DNA of 64,000 nt, taken from the NCBI RefSeq assembly GCF_000931445.1, contig NZ_CP010849.1, positions 3,906,001 through 3,970,000 of the forward strand. Direction: 5' to 3'. Under the pieces are notes generated by a model. That model was not told the origin of the DNA. It did not search any database and saw only the letters and a program-made list of their open reading frames with translations. The DNA is from Streptomyces cyaneogriseus subsp. noncyanogenus (lineage in GTDB: Bacteria > Actinomycetota > Actinomycetes > Streptomycetales > Streptomycetaceae). This document shows, one piece after another, positions 9,493 through 19,475 of the stretch; position 1 is the first letter of the stretch; each line of letters starts with the position of its first letter. Both the position numbers and the translations under genes were made by a program.

Positions 9493-10716
9493 TCAGACCC
9501 CCTCTGCGTCGGCGAACGACGCCTGGTAGGCGGCGAACTGCGCCCGCTCCTCGTCGACGAGCGCGTGCCCGTCCGCGTACACGTTCTCGAAGATGGCGAA
9601 CCGGTCCGGGTCCCGCATGGCGCGGACCGCTTCACGCACCCGTTTGCCCAACGCCTCGCTCTCGGCTTCCAGTTCCGCGAAGAAGCTCTCGTCCGCGTGG
9701 TGGGCGGCTTCCAGGTGGCGGCGCAGGCGCAGGATCGGGTCCTTCGCCTCCCAGGCGGCCCGCTCGTCGTCGTGGCGGTAGCGGGTGGGGTCGTCGGAGG
9801 TGGTGTGGGCGCCCATGCGGTACGTCCACGCCTCGATCAGCGCCGGGCCCTCGCCGCGCCGGGCCCGCTCCAGCGCCCAGCGGGTGACGGCGAGCGTGGC
9901 CAGGACGTCGTTGCCGTCGACGCGGACGCCGGGGAAGCCGAAGCCCTGCGCGCGCTGGTAGAGCGGCACCCGGGTCTGCTTCTCGTTGGACTCCGAGATC
10001 GCCCACTGGTTGTTCTGGCAGAAGAAGACCACCGGGGCGTTGTAGACCGCGGCGAAGTTGAACGCCTCGCTCACGTCGCCCTGGCTGGAGGCGCCGTCGC
10101 CGAAGTAGGCGATCACGGCCGAGTCCGCGCCGTCCTTGGCGATGCCCATGGCGTAGCCGGTGGCGTGCAGCGCCTGCGAGCCGATGACGATCGTGTAGAG
10201 GTGGAAGTTGTTCCCGTTGGGGTCCCAGCCGCCGTTGTTCACGCCGCGGAACATGCCGAGCAGGTTGGTCGGGTCGACCCCGCGGCACCAGGCGACGCCG
10301 TGCTCGCGGTAGGTGGGGAAGACGTAGTCGTCCTCCCGGGTGGCGCGGCCGGAGCCGATCTGGGCGGCCTCCTGCCCCAGCAGGGAGGCCCACAGGCCGA
10401 GCTCGCCCTGGCGTTGCAGAGCGGTGGCCTCGGCGTCGAAGCGCCGGGTGAGCACCATGTCGCGGTACAGGCCGCGCAGCTCGTCGGGGGTGATGCCGGC
10501 GACGTACGCGTCGTACTCGGCGTTCTCGACGCGCTCGCCCTCGGGCGTCAGCAACTGGACGAGTTCGGGCTCGGTGCTCTTTGCGGCGGTTTTCTTGGCA
10601 GCGGTGCGGGTGGTGCGCTTGGTGCCGGTGGTGCCGGCCGCCTGCGTACCGGTCGTTCCGGCCTTGCTTCCGGCGCTGCGTCGCGGCTTGCGCGCGGCAG
10701 TGCTCTCCACGGTCAC
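9493..10716 (-). CDS. bkdA: Branched-chain 2-oxoacid dehydrogenase E1 alpha, copy 1, with basic N-terminal tail
   Basis: The 407-residue subunit carries the thiamine-diphosphate motif GDGASSQGDVSEAFNFAAVYNAPVVF in split form (GDG at its start, NN at the end) and the phosphorylation-loop-like region YRMGAHTTSDDPTRYR. The GTG start at 10716 is preceded by GGAGGAG 5 bp upstream. Residues 2-50 form an unusual Lys/Arg/Thr/Ala-rich tail (for example KRTTRTAAKKTAAKS) that is not part of the catalytic fold and is missing from the second E1alpha in this window. First gene of the bkd operon; the 335-bp upstream region holds its promoter. Confidence 0.93.
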   Translation of the reverse strand: MTVESTAARKPRRSAGSKAGTTGTQAAGTTGTKRTTRTAAKKTAAKSTEPELVQLLTPEGERVENAEYDAYVAGITPDELRGLYRDMVLTRRFDAEATALQRQGELGLWASLLGQEAAQIGSGRATREDDYVFPTYREHGVAWCRGVDPTNLLGMFRGVNNGGWDPNGNNFHLYTIVIGSQALHATGYAMGIAKDGADSAVIAYFGDGASSQGDVSEAFNFAAVYNAPVVFFCQNNQWAISESNEKQTRVPLYQRAQGFGFPGVRVDGNDVLATLAVTRWALERARRGEGPALIEAWTYRMGAHTTSDDPTRYRHDDERAAWEAKDPILRLRRHLEAAHHADESFFAELEAESEALGKRVREAVRAMRDPDRFAIFENVYADGHALVDEERAQFAAYQASFADAEGV

Positions 10717-11051
10717 GTGTGCTCCTCCGTCGGTCCGGCGCCCGGGTTCGCCGGGTGCCTGGGGTCCCCCTGCTCCGTTCCGGAGCTCGGGAGAGCGGCT
10801 CACCTGTCGGCCGAGAGGCACACGGGGTGGGTGCGCCCGGTCGGGAACAGGCGTGACAGGTGCCCCGGCGAGCGCCCTGCAAAAGGCACGTTACCCAGTG
10901 CTCCACATTTCTGTGAAACCTATCCTGACCTGCGATTTTGCTTGGATTTCCAAGTAAATGGCCAAAGTCGGGAACAGTTACTGGTCACAGCCTTGCAGGG
11001 GGCCGGAACAACGGCACGTTATCCCGGCCACCCCGGGCACGGGAAGAGTTC
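10717..11051. promoter_or_regulatory. Divergent promoter region, bkd operon 1 / response regulator
   Basis: No gene is seen in these 335 bp. Near 10767-10796 lies a copy of the dispersed G/C inverted repeat. The part 10905-10985 is much richer in A/T than its surroundings and holds a perfect palindrome CTTGGATTTCCAAG at 10941-10954 (6-bp arms, TT centre). It sits between the divergent starts and is the best operator candidate. GGAAG at 11042-11046 is the ribosome site of the response regulator. Confidence 0.55.
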
Positions 11052-11726
11052 GTGTGTGAGACTGACTCCGTGCGTGAAGAAGGACAAATCCGGGTATTTC
11101 TTCTCGATGACCACGAGGTCGTCCGCCGGGGCGTCCACGACCTGCTCGCGGGCGAGGACGACATCGAGGTGGTCGGCGAGGCCGGTACGGCGGCCGACGC
11201 GCTGGCCCGGATCCCGGCCACCCGCCCGGACGTGGCGGTGCTCGACGTCCGCCTCCCGGACGGCAGCGGCGTGGAGGTGTGCCGCGACGTCCGCTCCCTG
11301 GACGAGTCGATCCGGTGCCTGATGCTGACCTCCTTCTCCGACGACGAGGCGCTCTTCGACGCGATCATGGCGGGTGCGTCCGGTTATGTCCTGAAGGACA
11401 TCCGGGGCGGTGAGCTGCTGACCGCCGTGCGCGACGTCGCCGCGGGAAAGTCGCTGCTCGATCCGGTGGCCACCGCGCGCGTGCTGGAGCGGCTGCGCGA
11501 GGGCGGCCCCCGCACCGACGACCGGCTCGCGCACCTCACCGAGCAGGAGCGCCGCATCCTGGAGCTGATCGGGGAGGGCCTGACCAACCGCGCGATCGGC
11601 GAGCGGCTGCACCTGGCCGAGAAGACCATCAAGAATTACGTCTCCAGCCTGCTGTCCAAACTCGGAATGCAGCGGCGTTCCCAGGCGGCGGCCTACGTGG
11701 CGCGGATGCAGGCCGAGGAGCGCTGA
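11052..11726 (+). CDS. NarL/FixJ-type response regulator (orphan)
   Basis: The 224-residue protein has a receiver domain ([14 protein letters not shown]; phospho-acceptor Asp in [13 protein letters not shown]; conserved Thr/Lys in MLTSFSDDE and YVLKDIRG) and a C-terminal LuxR-type HTH ([25 protein letters not shown]...). It resembles the DevR/DosR branch. The GTG at 11052 is preceded by GGAAG at good spacing; GTG 11070 is an alternative. No histidine kinase is adjacent, so its partner is elsewhere. It is divergent from bkd operon 1 and could regulate it, but this is only positional. Confidence 0.92.
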   Translation: MCETDSVREEGQIRVFLLDDHEVVRRGVHDLLAGEDDIEVVGEAGTAADALARIPATRPDVAVLDVRLPDGSGVEVCRDVRSLDESIRCLMLTSFSDDEALFDAIMAGASGYVLKDIRGGELLTAVRDVAAGKSLLDPVATARVLERLREGGPRTDDRLAHLTEQERRILELIGEGLTNRAIGERLHLAEKTIKNYVSSLLSKLGMQRRSQAAAYVARMQAEER

Positions 11727-11781
11727 GAAACGCCGGGGAACGGCCCGCCATTCCGGTCCGGGGGCCGGCGCCGCCCATTCC

Positions 11782-11820
11782 GGGACGCGGGTTCGGGGCG
11801 CGGGTTCGGGGCGCGGGTTC
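11782..11820. repeat. Three 13-bp tandem repeats
   Basis: GGGACGCGGGTTC followed by two copies of GGGGCGCGGGTTC, between the response regulator gene and the next start. No function is evident. Confidence 0.9.
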
Positions 11821-11892
11821 GGGACTTATGTCCCGGCCGCCCCGGGGCGGGCGCCTCTGGTGTCTCTTTCCCCGCTCGCGCACAGTGAGGGC

Positions 11893-12321
11893 ATGCCCTC
11901 CCCCTCCGACCCGCAGCTCGCGCTGGGCCTGCTGGCGCGCACCTGCCACGGACGGGCCGCCACGAGCATGCGCGCCCTTCCGTTCCTCGCCTTCGCGCGC
12001 CACATCGTGGTCGACGGCCGCGTCCTGCTGCGCATGCCCGGGAACTGCGGCTACCAGCAGGCGTGCGCCGGCAGTGTCGTCGCCTACGGCACCGACAACC
12101 TGAGCTCCGCCCGGCCGGGCGAGAGCGTGTGGACCGTGCAGGTCGTGGGCTGGTGCGAGGCGTACGAGCCGACCGCGGCCGAGCTGGAGCTGTTCGGGCC
12201 GGCCCCGGCCCGGGTGGACGGCGTGCCCTTCGCACCGGTCTACCTGAGCGTCGAGCCGCAGTTCGGGGTGGTGCACGGCGTGGACGACGGGCCGGGGCGT
12301 CGGGCGCGGGCCGCCGCGTGA
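11893..12321 (+). CDS. PPOX-fold (pyridoxamine 5'-phosphate oxidase-like) protein
   Basis: The 142-residue product resembles small flavin/F420-type split-barrel proteins of streptomycetes: GRAATSMRALPFLAFARHIVVDGRVLLRM in the first strands and then GSVVAYGTDNL, VWTVQVVGWCEAYEPTAAEL and YLSVEPQFGVVHGV. The cofactor and substrate are unknown. Start is the ATG after GTGAGGG; an ATG 33 bp upstream has no ribosome site. The stop codon lies in a duplicated 14-mer (see the 12308 repeat). Confidence 0.72.
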   Translation: MPSPSDPQLALGLLARTCHGRAATSMRALPFLAFARHIVVDGRVLLRMPGNCGYQQACAGSVVAYGTDNLSSARPGESVWTVQVVGWCEAYEPTAAELELFGPAPARVDGVPFAPVYLSVEPQFGVVHGVDDGPGRRARAAA

Positions 12322-12344
12322 GGACGGCGGGGGCCGCCGCGTGA
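12308..12344. repeat. Stop-codon-containing direct repeat
   Basis: GGGCCGCCGCGTGA occurs at 12308-12321 (holding the TGA of the PPOX-like gene) and again, exactly, at 12331-12344, 23 bp apart. Confidence 0.9.
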
Positions 12345-12414
12345 CGATCTCGCGGGCCCGTCCGCCCGCCGAGCGGCGCCCCGTCACCCGCGAACGTACC
12401 GGCCCCCTCACGCA

Positions 12415-12455
12415 CACGCGCGCGTGGCGCCCGAAGAGGGCTCCACGCGCGCGTG
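12415..12455. terminator. Bidirectional terminator
   Basis: Inverted repeat CACGCGCGCGTGG at 12415-12427 and its exact complement at 12443-12455, 15-nt loop, between two convergent genes. Confidence 0.75.
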
Positions 12456-12484
12456 AAGGGGACTGTGAAGGGGGCCGCCCCCGG

Positions 12485-14098
<1,614 letters not shown>

Positions 14099-14656
14099 CA
14101 GTCCTCGCCGTCGTTTCTGCCCGCGGTGCGCGCGGTGTTGTTACGGTCTCCGTCGGCCACGCTACAGCCTCCGCGCAAGCCTCCGGTCCGGGACGGGCGC
14201 CGGGACCGGCACGCGACGGACCGGTCATCAAACCCTGCCCCCGTGTCACCGTGCAAATTCTGTGCAGCGGCGGTACATCGCCTGTAACGCTTCCGCGACG
14301 CTTCTTTCGCGTACGGTCACGGAACGGGCACCTCGCTTGACGTGTCGGCGACCATCGGCAGACTTGGCCGGGAGCGGCCTCTGCGCGGCCTCGCGCAGCA
14401 CCGCCGCCGCAAGATCACGGCCGTGGCGAAGCTCACGCACCCCGCGCCACGCCCTGGTCCGGCACCCGGCGAGGGCGGTCCGGCACGCCCTCCCGCGGAC
14501 CGGGGACGGGCGGGCCCGGAACGGACGAAGGCCCGGCAGCCGATGCCGCCGGGCCCCTGCCGTGCCGCGGATGAAGCGGGTGGCGCGGTGTCCTTACAGG
14601 TACGGGGTCCTTACAGGAACAGGGTCTTTACAGGTACGGGGTCCTGTACGGGGTCC
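14099..14656. promoter_or_regulatory. Kinase promoter region and bpa 3' region
   Basis: These 558 bp hold no convincing gene. The right part carries the repeat array at 14590-14669 and a hairpin at 14530-14555, both downstream of bpa. The left part (14099-14340) is comparatively A/T-containing and must hold the promoter of the kinase gene. I could not identify a clear -35/-10 pair. Confidence 0.45.
14530..14555 (-). terminator. Probable terminator of bpa
   Basis: Stem GGCCCGGC/GCCGGGCC (8 bp) with a 10-nt loop, about 100 bp after the bpa stop codon on the minus strand. Confidence 0.55.
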
Positions 14657-14669
14657 TTACAGGTACGGG
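14590..14669. repeat. 17-bp tandem repeat array at the bpa 3' end
   Basis: Five units: GTCCTTACAGGTACGGG (14590-14606), variants at 14607-14623 and 14624-14640, a 12-bp deleted unit at 14641-14652 and a full unit at 14653-14669. On the minus strand each full unit reads CCGTACCTGTAA or close to it, i.e. the last three codons and stop of bpa, so the array is a series of copies of the gene's own 3' end. Confidence 0.93.
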
Positions 14670-15202
14670 CCGCCCGAGCGGCCGCCCGCGAGGCCCTCCT
14701 CGCCGCCGTCGTGACCGAGCCCCGCCGGCAGCGCGCGGCGCATCTGCTCGAGCTGCGCGCGGGCGGCCATCTGCTGGGCGAACAGCGTGGTCTGGATGCC
14801 GTGGAAGAGGCCCTCCAGCCACCCGACCAACTGCGCCTGGGCGATCCGCAGCTCCGCGTCGCTCGGGGTGCCCTCGTCCGTGAAGGGCAGGGAGAGCCGC
14901 TCCAGCTCCTCCACCAGCTCGGGGGCCAGGCCGTCCTCCAGCTCCTTCACCGAGCTGGCGTGGATCTCCTTGAGCCGGTTCCGGCTCGCCTCGTCCAGGG
15001 GAGCGGCGCGCACCTCCTCCAGGAGCTGCTTGATCATGCTGCCGATCCGCATGACCTTGGCAGGCTGCTCCACCTGCTCCGTCACCGGGGTCTCACGCGC
15101 GTCCTCGTCTCCGCCGCCACCACCGCTGAGGGCCATGCCGTCCTGGCCGACGACCAGGATCTGGGGGTTCTCCGGTGACCTGTCGTTCCTCGGCATCTCC
15201 AT
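14657..15202 (-). CDS. bpa: Bacterial proteasome activator (Bpa/PafE, DUF2587)
   Basis: The 181-residue protein matches the DUF2587 family: a disordered N-terminus (residues 1-48), a four-helix core (VMRIGSMIKQLLEEVRAAPLDEASRNRL..., LVGWLEGLFHGIQTTLFAQQMAARAQLEQMRR) and a flexible Gly-rich tail. The mycobacterial homologue forms a dodecameric ring and opens the 20S proteasome without ATP through its C-terminal GQYL motif; here the tail ends in GPYL, keeping Tyr-Leu at the last two places. The proteasome genes themselves are not in the window. The last codons lie in a tandem repeat. Confidence 0.9.
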   Translation of the reverse strand: MEMPRNDRSPENPQILVVGQDGMALSGGGGGDEDARETPVTEQVEQPAKVMRIGSMIKQLLEEVRAAPLDEASRNRLKEIHASSVKELEDGLAPELVEELERLSLPFTDEGTPSDAELRIAQAQLVGWLEGLFHGIQTTLFAQQMAARAQLEQMRRALPAGLGHDGGEEGLAGGRSGGPYL

Positions 15203-15366
15203 GCCGCCATTGTCTCGTACCCGCCCGCCTCTCCTCCGCCGCGGCCCCCGGAGAGGATCGATCGCCCGGTTCGAGTGGAGGAACCTGAAATGCCGAATTC
15301 GGTGATGGATGTGAGGCTTGTTCCGTCGATCTTGACGACTGGCTAGACCGGGAGGGGGTCACCGAC

Positions 15367-16317
15367 GTGACTCCATGGCTGCGGCTGCGGCTGCGGGTAG
15401 GGCACGGAGCAGGGCTCGTACTGGCTCTGGGAGCGGCGCTGGGGACGGGAGCGGGCCTCCACGGGGCCGGCCCGGCCTCCGCGGCTGCGCGACAGGGCGG
15501 CGTGACGGCGTACGGGCCTGTGACGGCGTACGGCCCTGCGGTGGCGCGTGGTTCCGTGGCGGCGCCCGGGTCCGTGGCGGCGCCCGGGCCGGTGGCCGAG
15601 ACGCCGGAGCCCGGTGCGGTGCGGCGCGCCGGGACCGCGCCCCCCGGCGGCACCGCGTCCGAGCCCGGGCGGGTGCCGGACCGGCGGCCGGGACCGGACC
15701 GCAGGCCGCGGCCCGACCGGCGGCCCGTGCCGGACCGGAAGCCGGGACCGGACCGGAAGCCGGTGCCCGACCGGCGGTCGGAAGTCCCTGCTCCGCCTTC
15801 GTCCGCGGCCGCCCCGGTCCCCGCCGCCCCGTCCGCCAGCGGCTCGGGGACGGGGACGGCCTCCCCGCCCGCCGCCGCCCGGGGGGACGGCAACGACTCC
15901 GGACCGGCGGGCGGCACCGCCCGGAAGCCCTCGCCCGCGCGGTCCGCTCCCGCCGCCGAGCCGTCCCGGGCGGGCAGCAGGCCCGGCCAGGGACGGGAGC
16001 GGCCGGGGCGGCGGGACGGGCCGGGCTGGGAGAAGGGCGCCGTCACGGACGCGGACCCGGCGTATCCGAACGGGCCGGCCGCGGACGGCGGGATCATGCC
16101 CGGCCGCCCCGACCTCTCCATCCCCGCCTGGGAGACGGGGCCGGGCCCCGCCGCGCCCCCGGTGCGGCAGCGGCAACCGGCCGTCGCTCACGCCGAGGGG
16201 CCGGCCTCGCGGCTGCTGCCCCTCGGCAGCGGACTGGTCCTGATCGGTCTGGGGCTGGGCCTGGCCCTGTTCGCCCTCCGGCTGCGCCGGAGCCAGCAGG
16301 CGCAGCAGGCCGGATGA
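15367..16317 (+). CDS. Secreted, membrane-anchored Pro/Arg repeat protein
   Basis: I do not recognise the family. The 316-residue product begins with GTG at 15367 after GGGAGGGGG and has a signal peptide (about 1-39, ending GPASAAA). A low-complexity Pro/Ala/Gly/Arg region follows, with short repeats (VTAYGP twice, VAAPGS/P twice) and six copies of a PDR(R/K)P(G/R/V) hexapeptide at residues about 104-137. The C-terminus has one transmembrane helix (about 286-306) followed by a basic tail, as in Gly/Leu-rich wall-anchored proteins, but no sortase LPXTG/LAXTG motif is seen. Role unknown; probably extends through the cell wall. Confidence 0.75.
   Translation: MTPWLRLRLRVGHGAGLVLALGAALGTGAGLHGAGPASAAARQGGVTAYGPVTAYGPAVARGSVAAPGSVAAPGPVAETPEPGAVRRAGTAPPGGTASEPGRVPDRRPGPDRRPRPDRRPVPDRKPGPDRKPVPDRRSEVPAPPSSAAAPVPAAPSASGSGTGTASPPAAARGDGNDSGPAGGTARKPSPARSAPAAEPSRAGSRPGQGRERPGRRDGPGWEKGAVTDADPAYPNGPAADGGIMPGRPDLSIPAWETGPGPAAPPVRQRQPAVAHAEGPASRLLPLGSGLVLIGLGLGLALFALRLRRSQQAQQAG
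15676..15777 (+). repeat. 18-bp coding repeat (PDRRPx hexapeptides)
   Basis: Five full units and one partial unit of an imperfect 18-bp repeat inside the gene at 15367, each encoding Pro-Asp-Arg-(Arg/Lys)-Pro-x. Confidence 0.9.
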
Positions 16318-16337
16318 GGGACGGCCGCCCGGGAAGG

Positions 16338-17318
16338 TCAGGGGGCGACGAGCAGCACCTTGCCGATGTGCCCGCTCTCCTCCACGACCCGGTGCGCGGC
16401 GGACGCCTCGCTCATCGGCACCTCGCGGTCCACGACCGGGCGGACGCGGCCGGCGGCGAACAGCGGCCACACGTGCTCGCGCACGGCGGCCACGATCGCC
16501 GTCTTCTCCTCCAGGGGGCGGGCCCGCAGCGAGGTCGCGCTGACGGCGGCGCGCTTGGCGAGCAGGGCACCGATGTTCAGCTCGCCCTTGGTGCCGCCTT
16601 GCAGGCCGATGATGGCCAGCCGGCCGTTGACGGCGAGCGCCTGGACGTTGCGGTCCAGGTACTTGGCGCCCATGTTGTCCAGGATGACGTCGGCGCCCGC
16701 GCCGTCCGTGGCCTGCTTGATCTCGGCGACGAAGTCCTGCTCGCGGTAGTTGATCAGGATGTCGGCGCCCAGTTCGGCGCAGCGCTCAAGCTTCTCCGCG
16801 GTGCCCGCGGTGACGGCGACCTTCGCGCCGACGGCCTTGGCGAGCTGGATCGCCATGGTGCCGATGCCGCTGGAGCCGCCGTGCACCAGCAGGGTCTCGC
16901 CGGGGCGGAGGTGGGCGACCATGAAGACGTTGGACCAGACCGTGCAGACCACCTCGGGCAGCGCCGCGGCCTCCTTCAGCCCGACGCCGTCGGGGACCGG
17001 CAGGAGCTGGCCGGCCGGGACGGCCACCTTCTGCGCGTATCCGCCGCCGCCCAGCAGCGCGCACACCTCGTCGCCGACCGACCAGCCGGTCACCCCCGGC
17101 CCCAGCGCGGCGATGCGTCCGGAGCACTCCAGGCCGGGGTGGCGCGGCGCACCGGGCGGCGGATCGTAGAAGCCCTGGCGCTGCATGATGTCGGCGCGGT
17201 TGACGGCACTGGCCACCACCTCGACCAGGACCTCGCCCTCGCCGGGCACCGGGTCGGGCACCTCGTCCCAGACCAGTGCCTCGGGGCCTCCGGGTTCGGG
17301 AATCGTGATCGCATGCAT
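16338..17318 (-). CDS. NAD(P)H:quinone oxidoreductase, zinc-less MDR family
   Basis: The 326-residue enzyme has the GroES-like N-terminal half (VNRADIMQRQGFYDPPPGAP, HPGLECSG) and a Rossmann NADPH-binding half with the motif LVHGGSSGIGTMAIQLAK. It lacks the zinc-ligand cysteines of alcohol dehydrogenases, as expected for the QOR/PIG3 subgroup, and ends in SEASAAHRVVEESGHIGKVLL. It probably reduces quinones or enones with NADPH; the natural substrate is unknown. Single gene, convergent with the membrane-anchored repeat protein. Confidence 0.9.
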   Translation of the reverse strand: MHAITIPEPGGPEALVWDEVPDPVPGEGEVLVEVVASAVNRADIMQRQGFYDPPPGAPRHPGLECSGRIAALGPGVTGWSVGDEVCALLGGGGYAQKVAVPAGQLLPVPDGVGLKEAAALPEVVCTVWSNVFMVAHLRPGETLLVHGGSSGIGTMAIQLAKAVGAKVAVTAGTAEKLERCAELGADILINYREQDFVAEIKQATDGAGADVILDNMGAKYLDRNVQALAVNGRLAIIGLQGGTKGELNIGALLAKRAAVSATSLRARPLEEKTAIVAAVREHVWPLFAAGRVRPVVDREVPMSEASAAHRVVEESGHIGKVLLVAP

Positions 17319-17488
17319 GAGGGGGACGCTACTCCTCGGTCCCGCGCCGGGCCCGCCGGCCCGTGGCCGCGGCCGTGTCCTCCCGCGCCGTGCGACCGGT
17401 CGAAGGGGCTCCGCCGTGCACCGGCGATGAGTTTGCGCGACCGTGAAAGTCCCCCCTGCGCGGCCCGAGCACGCGGAAGGACCCCAGC

Positions 17489-18514
17489 ATGAGCACGCAG
17501 ACGTCCGGCCCCGCGATCGAGACGGCGGGCCTGGTGAAGACGTTCGGCGTCACCCGGGCGCTGGACGGCGTGGACCTGGTGGTGCCGACCGGCACGGTCT
17601 ACGGCGTCCTCGGCCCGAACGGCGCCGGCAAGACCACCGCCGTGAGGATTCTGGCCACCCTTCTCCGGCCGGACGGCGGCGAGGCCCACGTCTTCGGTCA
17701 CGACGTCGTGCACGCGGCGGACGAGGTCCGCGGCCGGGTCAGCCTGACCGGGCAGTACGCCTCGGTGGACGAGGACCTCACCGGGACCGAGAACCTGATC
17801 CTGCTGGGCCGGCTCCTCGGGCACCGCAGGAAGGCGGCGCGGGACCGGGCGGCGCAGTTGCTGGACGCCTTCGGACTGACCGAGGCCGCCGGGAAGCAGG
17901 TCAAGCACTACTCGGGCGGCATGCGGCGCCGGATCGACATCGCCGCGTCCATCCTCAACACCCCCGACCTGCTCTTCCTCGACGAGCCGACGACCGGGCT
18001 CGATCCGCGCAGCCGCAATCAGGTCTGGGACATCGTGCGGGCCGTGGTGGCGCAGGGCACGACCGTGCTGCTGACCACGCAGTACCTGGACGAGGCCGAT
18101 CAGCTCGCGTCCCGGATCGCCGTCATCGACAAGGGCAAGGTGATCGCCGAGGGCACCAAGGGCGAGCTGAAGGCGTCCGTGGGCGCCGGCTCCGTCCATC
18201 TGCGGCTGCGGGACGCGCGGCAGCGGCCGGACGCCGAACGGGTGCTGCGGACCGCGCTCCTCGCCGAGGTGCAGCGGGAACCCGACCCGCTGGCCCTGAC
18301 CGCCCGCCTGGTCGCCGCGAGCGCCACCGCGGCCGACCAGGCCGCCCGGGCCCTCGGCGAACTGACCCGGGCGGGCATCACCGTCGACAACTTCTCGCTG
18401 GGGCAGCCCAGCCTGGACGAGGTGTTCCTGGCGCTGACCGGCCACGGCACCGGCCGGGCCCCGGGCAGCCCCGGCACCGGCCCCGACACGAAGGAAGGCG
18501 AGGTGCCGGCATGA
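17489..18514 (+). CDS. ABC transporter ATP-binding protein (DrrA-like)
   Basis: The 341-residue ATPase has Walker [13 protein letters not shown] signature [12 protein letters not shown], Walker [13 protein letters not shown] and the H-loop-like region TTQYLDEAD. The long C-terminal part with [17 protein letters not shown] and the [11 protein letters not shown] ending are typical of the daunorubicin-resistance DrrA family. It drives drug or lipid export with the permease encoded next, whose ATG overlaps its stop by 4 bp. The substrate is not predictable and no biosynthetic cluster is nearby. Confidence 0.93.
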   Translation: MSTQTSGPAIETAGLVKTFGVTRALDGVDLVVPTGTVYGVLGPNGAGKTTAVRILATLLRPDGGEAHVFGHDVVHAADEVRGRVSLTGQYASVDEDLTGTENLILLGRLLGHRRKAARDRAAQLLDAFGLTEAAGKQVKHYSGGMRRRIDIAASILNTPDLLFLDEPTTGLDPRSRNQVWDIVRAVVAQGTTVLLTTQYLDEADQLASRIAVIDKGKVIAEGTKGELKASVGAGSVHLRLRDARQRPDAERVLRTALLAEVQREPDPLALTARLVAASATAADQAARALGELTRAGITVDNFSLGQPSLDEVFLALTGHGTGRAPGSPGTGPDTKEGEVPA

Positions 18515-19359
18515 GTACGACCGCGAGCACCGGGAGCAGGGAACTCACCCCGGTCAGCGCCGAGTCGCTGGCCGCCCTCCTGGTGGCCAGGAAACGGCCG
18601 CCGCGGCCCGGTTCCCTGTCGACCTCGCTGACCTTCGGCTGGCGCGCGGTGCTGAAGATCAAGCATGTGCCGGAGCAGCTCTTCGACGTCACCGCCTTCC
18701 CGATCATGAACCTGCTGATGTTCACGTACCTCTTCGGCGGTGCGCTGGCCGGGTCCCCGGGCGACTACATCCAGTTCGTGCTGCCGGGCATCCTCGTGAT
18801 GTCGGTCGTGATGATCACCATGTACACCGGTGTCTCGGTCAACACCGACATCGAGAAGGGCGTCTTCGACCGTTTCCGCTCGCTGCCCATCTGGCGGCCC
18901 TCGGCGATGGTCGGCTATCTGCTCGGCGACGCGCTGCGCTACACGATCGCGTCCGTCGTCATGCTCACCGTCGGGCTGGTCCTGGGCTACCGGCCCGGCG
19001 GCGGGGTGGGCGGCGTGGTCGCCGGTATCGCGCTGCTGCTGGTCTTCTCGTTCGCGTTCTCGTGGATCTGGACCATGTTCGGGCTCATGCTGCGCACCGA
19101 GAAGTCGGTGATGAGCACCAGCATGATGGTGATCTTCCCGCTCACGTTCCTGTCCAACGTCTTCGTCGACCCGAAGACCATGCCGGGCTGGCTCCAGGCG
19201 TTCGTCAACAACAACCCGATCACCCATCTGGCGTCCGCCGTGCGCGGGCTGATGGCGGGCGACTGGCCGGCCGGCGAGATCGCCTGGTCACTGGGGTGGA
19301 CGGCGTTCTTCGTCGCGGTCTTCGGACCGGTGACGATGCGGCTGTACAACCGCAAGTAA
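18511..19359 (+). CDS. ABC-2 type permease (DrrB-like)
   Basis: The 282-residue membrane protein has about six hydrophobic segments and the ABC-2 family pattern ([20 protein letters not shown], then [31 protein letters not shown], the last being the conserved DrrB region). An N-terminal cytoplasmic tail of about 45 residues comes first. It is the membrane partner of the ATPase upstream, with GGAAGGCGAGG as ribosome site. The gene is followed by strong hairpins. Confidence 0.92.
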   Translation: MSTTASTGSRELTPVSAESLAALLVARKRPPRPGSLSTSLTFGWRAVLKIKHVPEQLFDVTAFPIMNLLMFTYLFGGALAGSPGDYIQFVLPGILVMSVVMITMYTGVSVNTDIEKGVFDRFRSLPIWRPSAMVGYLLGDALRYTIASVVMLTVGLVLGYRPGGGVGGVVAGIALLLVFSFAFSWIWTMFGLMLRTEKSVMSTSMMVIFPLTFLSNVFVDPKTMPGWLQAFVNNNPITHLASAVRGLMAGDWPAGEIAWSLGWTAFFVAVFGPVTMRLYNRK

Positions 19360-19398
19360 CCCGTGGTGACCGCGGGTGGCCCGAGGTGGCGGTCCGGA

Positions 19399-19429
19399 CC
19401 GCCGCGGAGGGGCCGCGGCTCCGCGGCGG
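19399..19429. terminator. Bidirectional terminator
   Basis: Perfect 11-bp stem CCGCCGCGGAG/CTCCGCGGCGG with a 9-nt loop, preceded by a palindrome GGCGGTCCGGACCGCC at 19388-19403. It lies between the convergent ABC operon and the channel gene. Confidence 0.75.
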
Positions 19430-19469
19430 TGGCCGTCACGGAAGGGAAGCGGCTCCGCGGCGGTGGCCG
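19415..19469. repeat. 21-bp exact direct repeat
   Basis: The same 21-mer (beginning GCGGCTCCGCGGCGG) is at 19415-19435 and 19449-19469, 34 bp apart; the first copy forms part of the terminator stem. Confidence 0.9.
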
Positions 19470-19475
19470 CCCCCG

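Noticed and set aside
9565-11322. 585-codon plus-strand frame opposite bkdA
   Set aside because: Antisense shadow of E1alpha that also runs into the response regulator in the wrong frame.
17489-19359. DrrAB-like ABC pair as part of an antibiotic cluster
   Set aside because: No biosynthetic genes are adjacent; such ABC pairs are common housekeeping exporters in Streptomyces.
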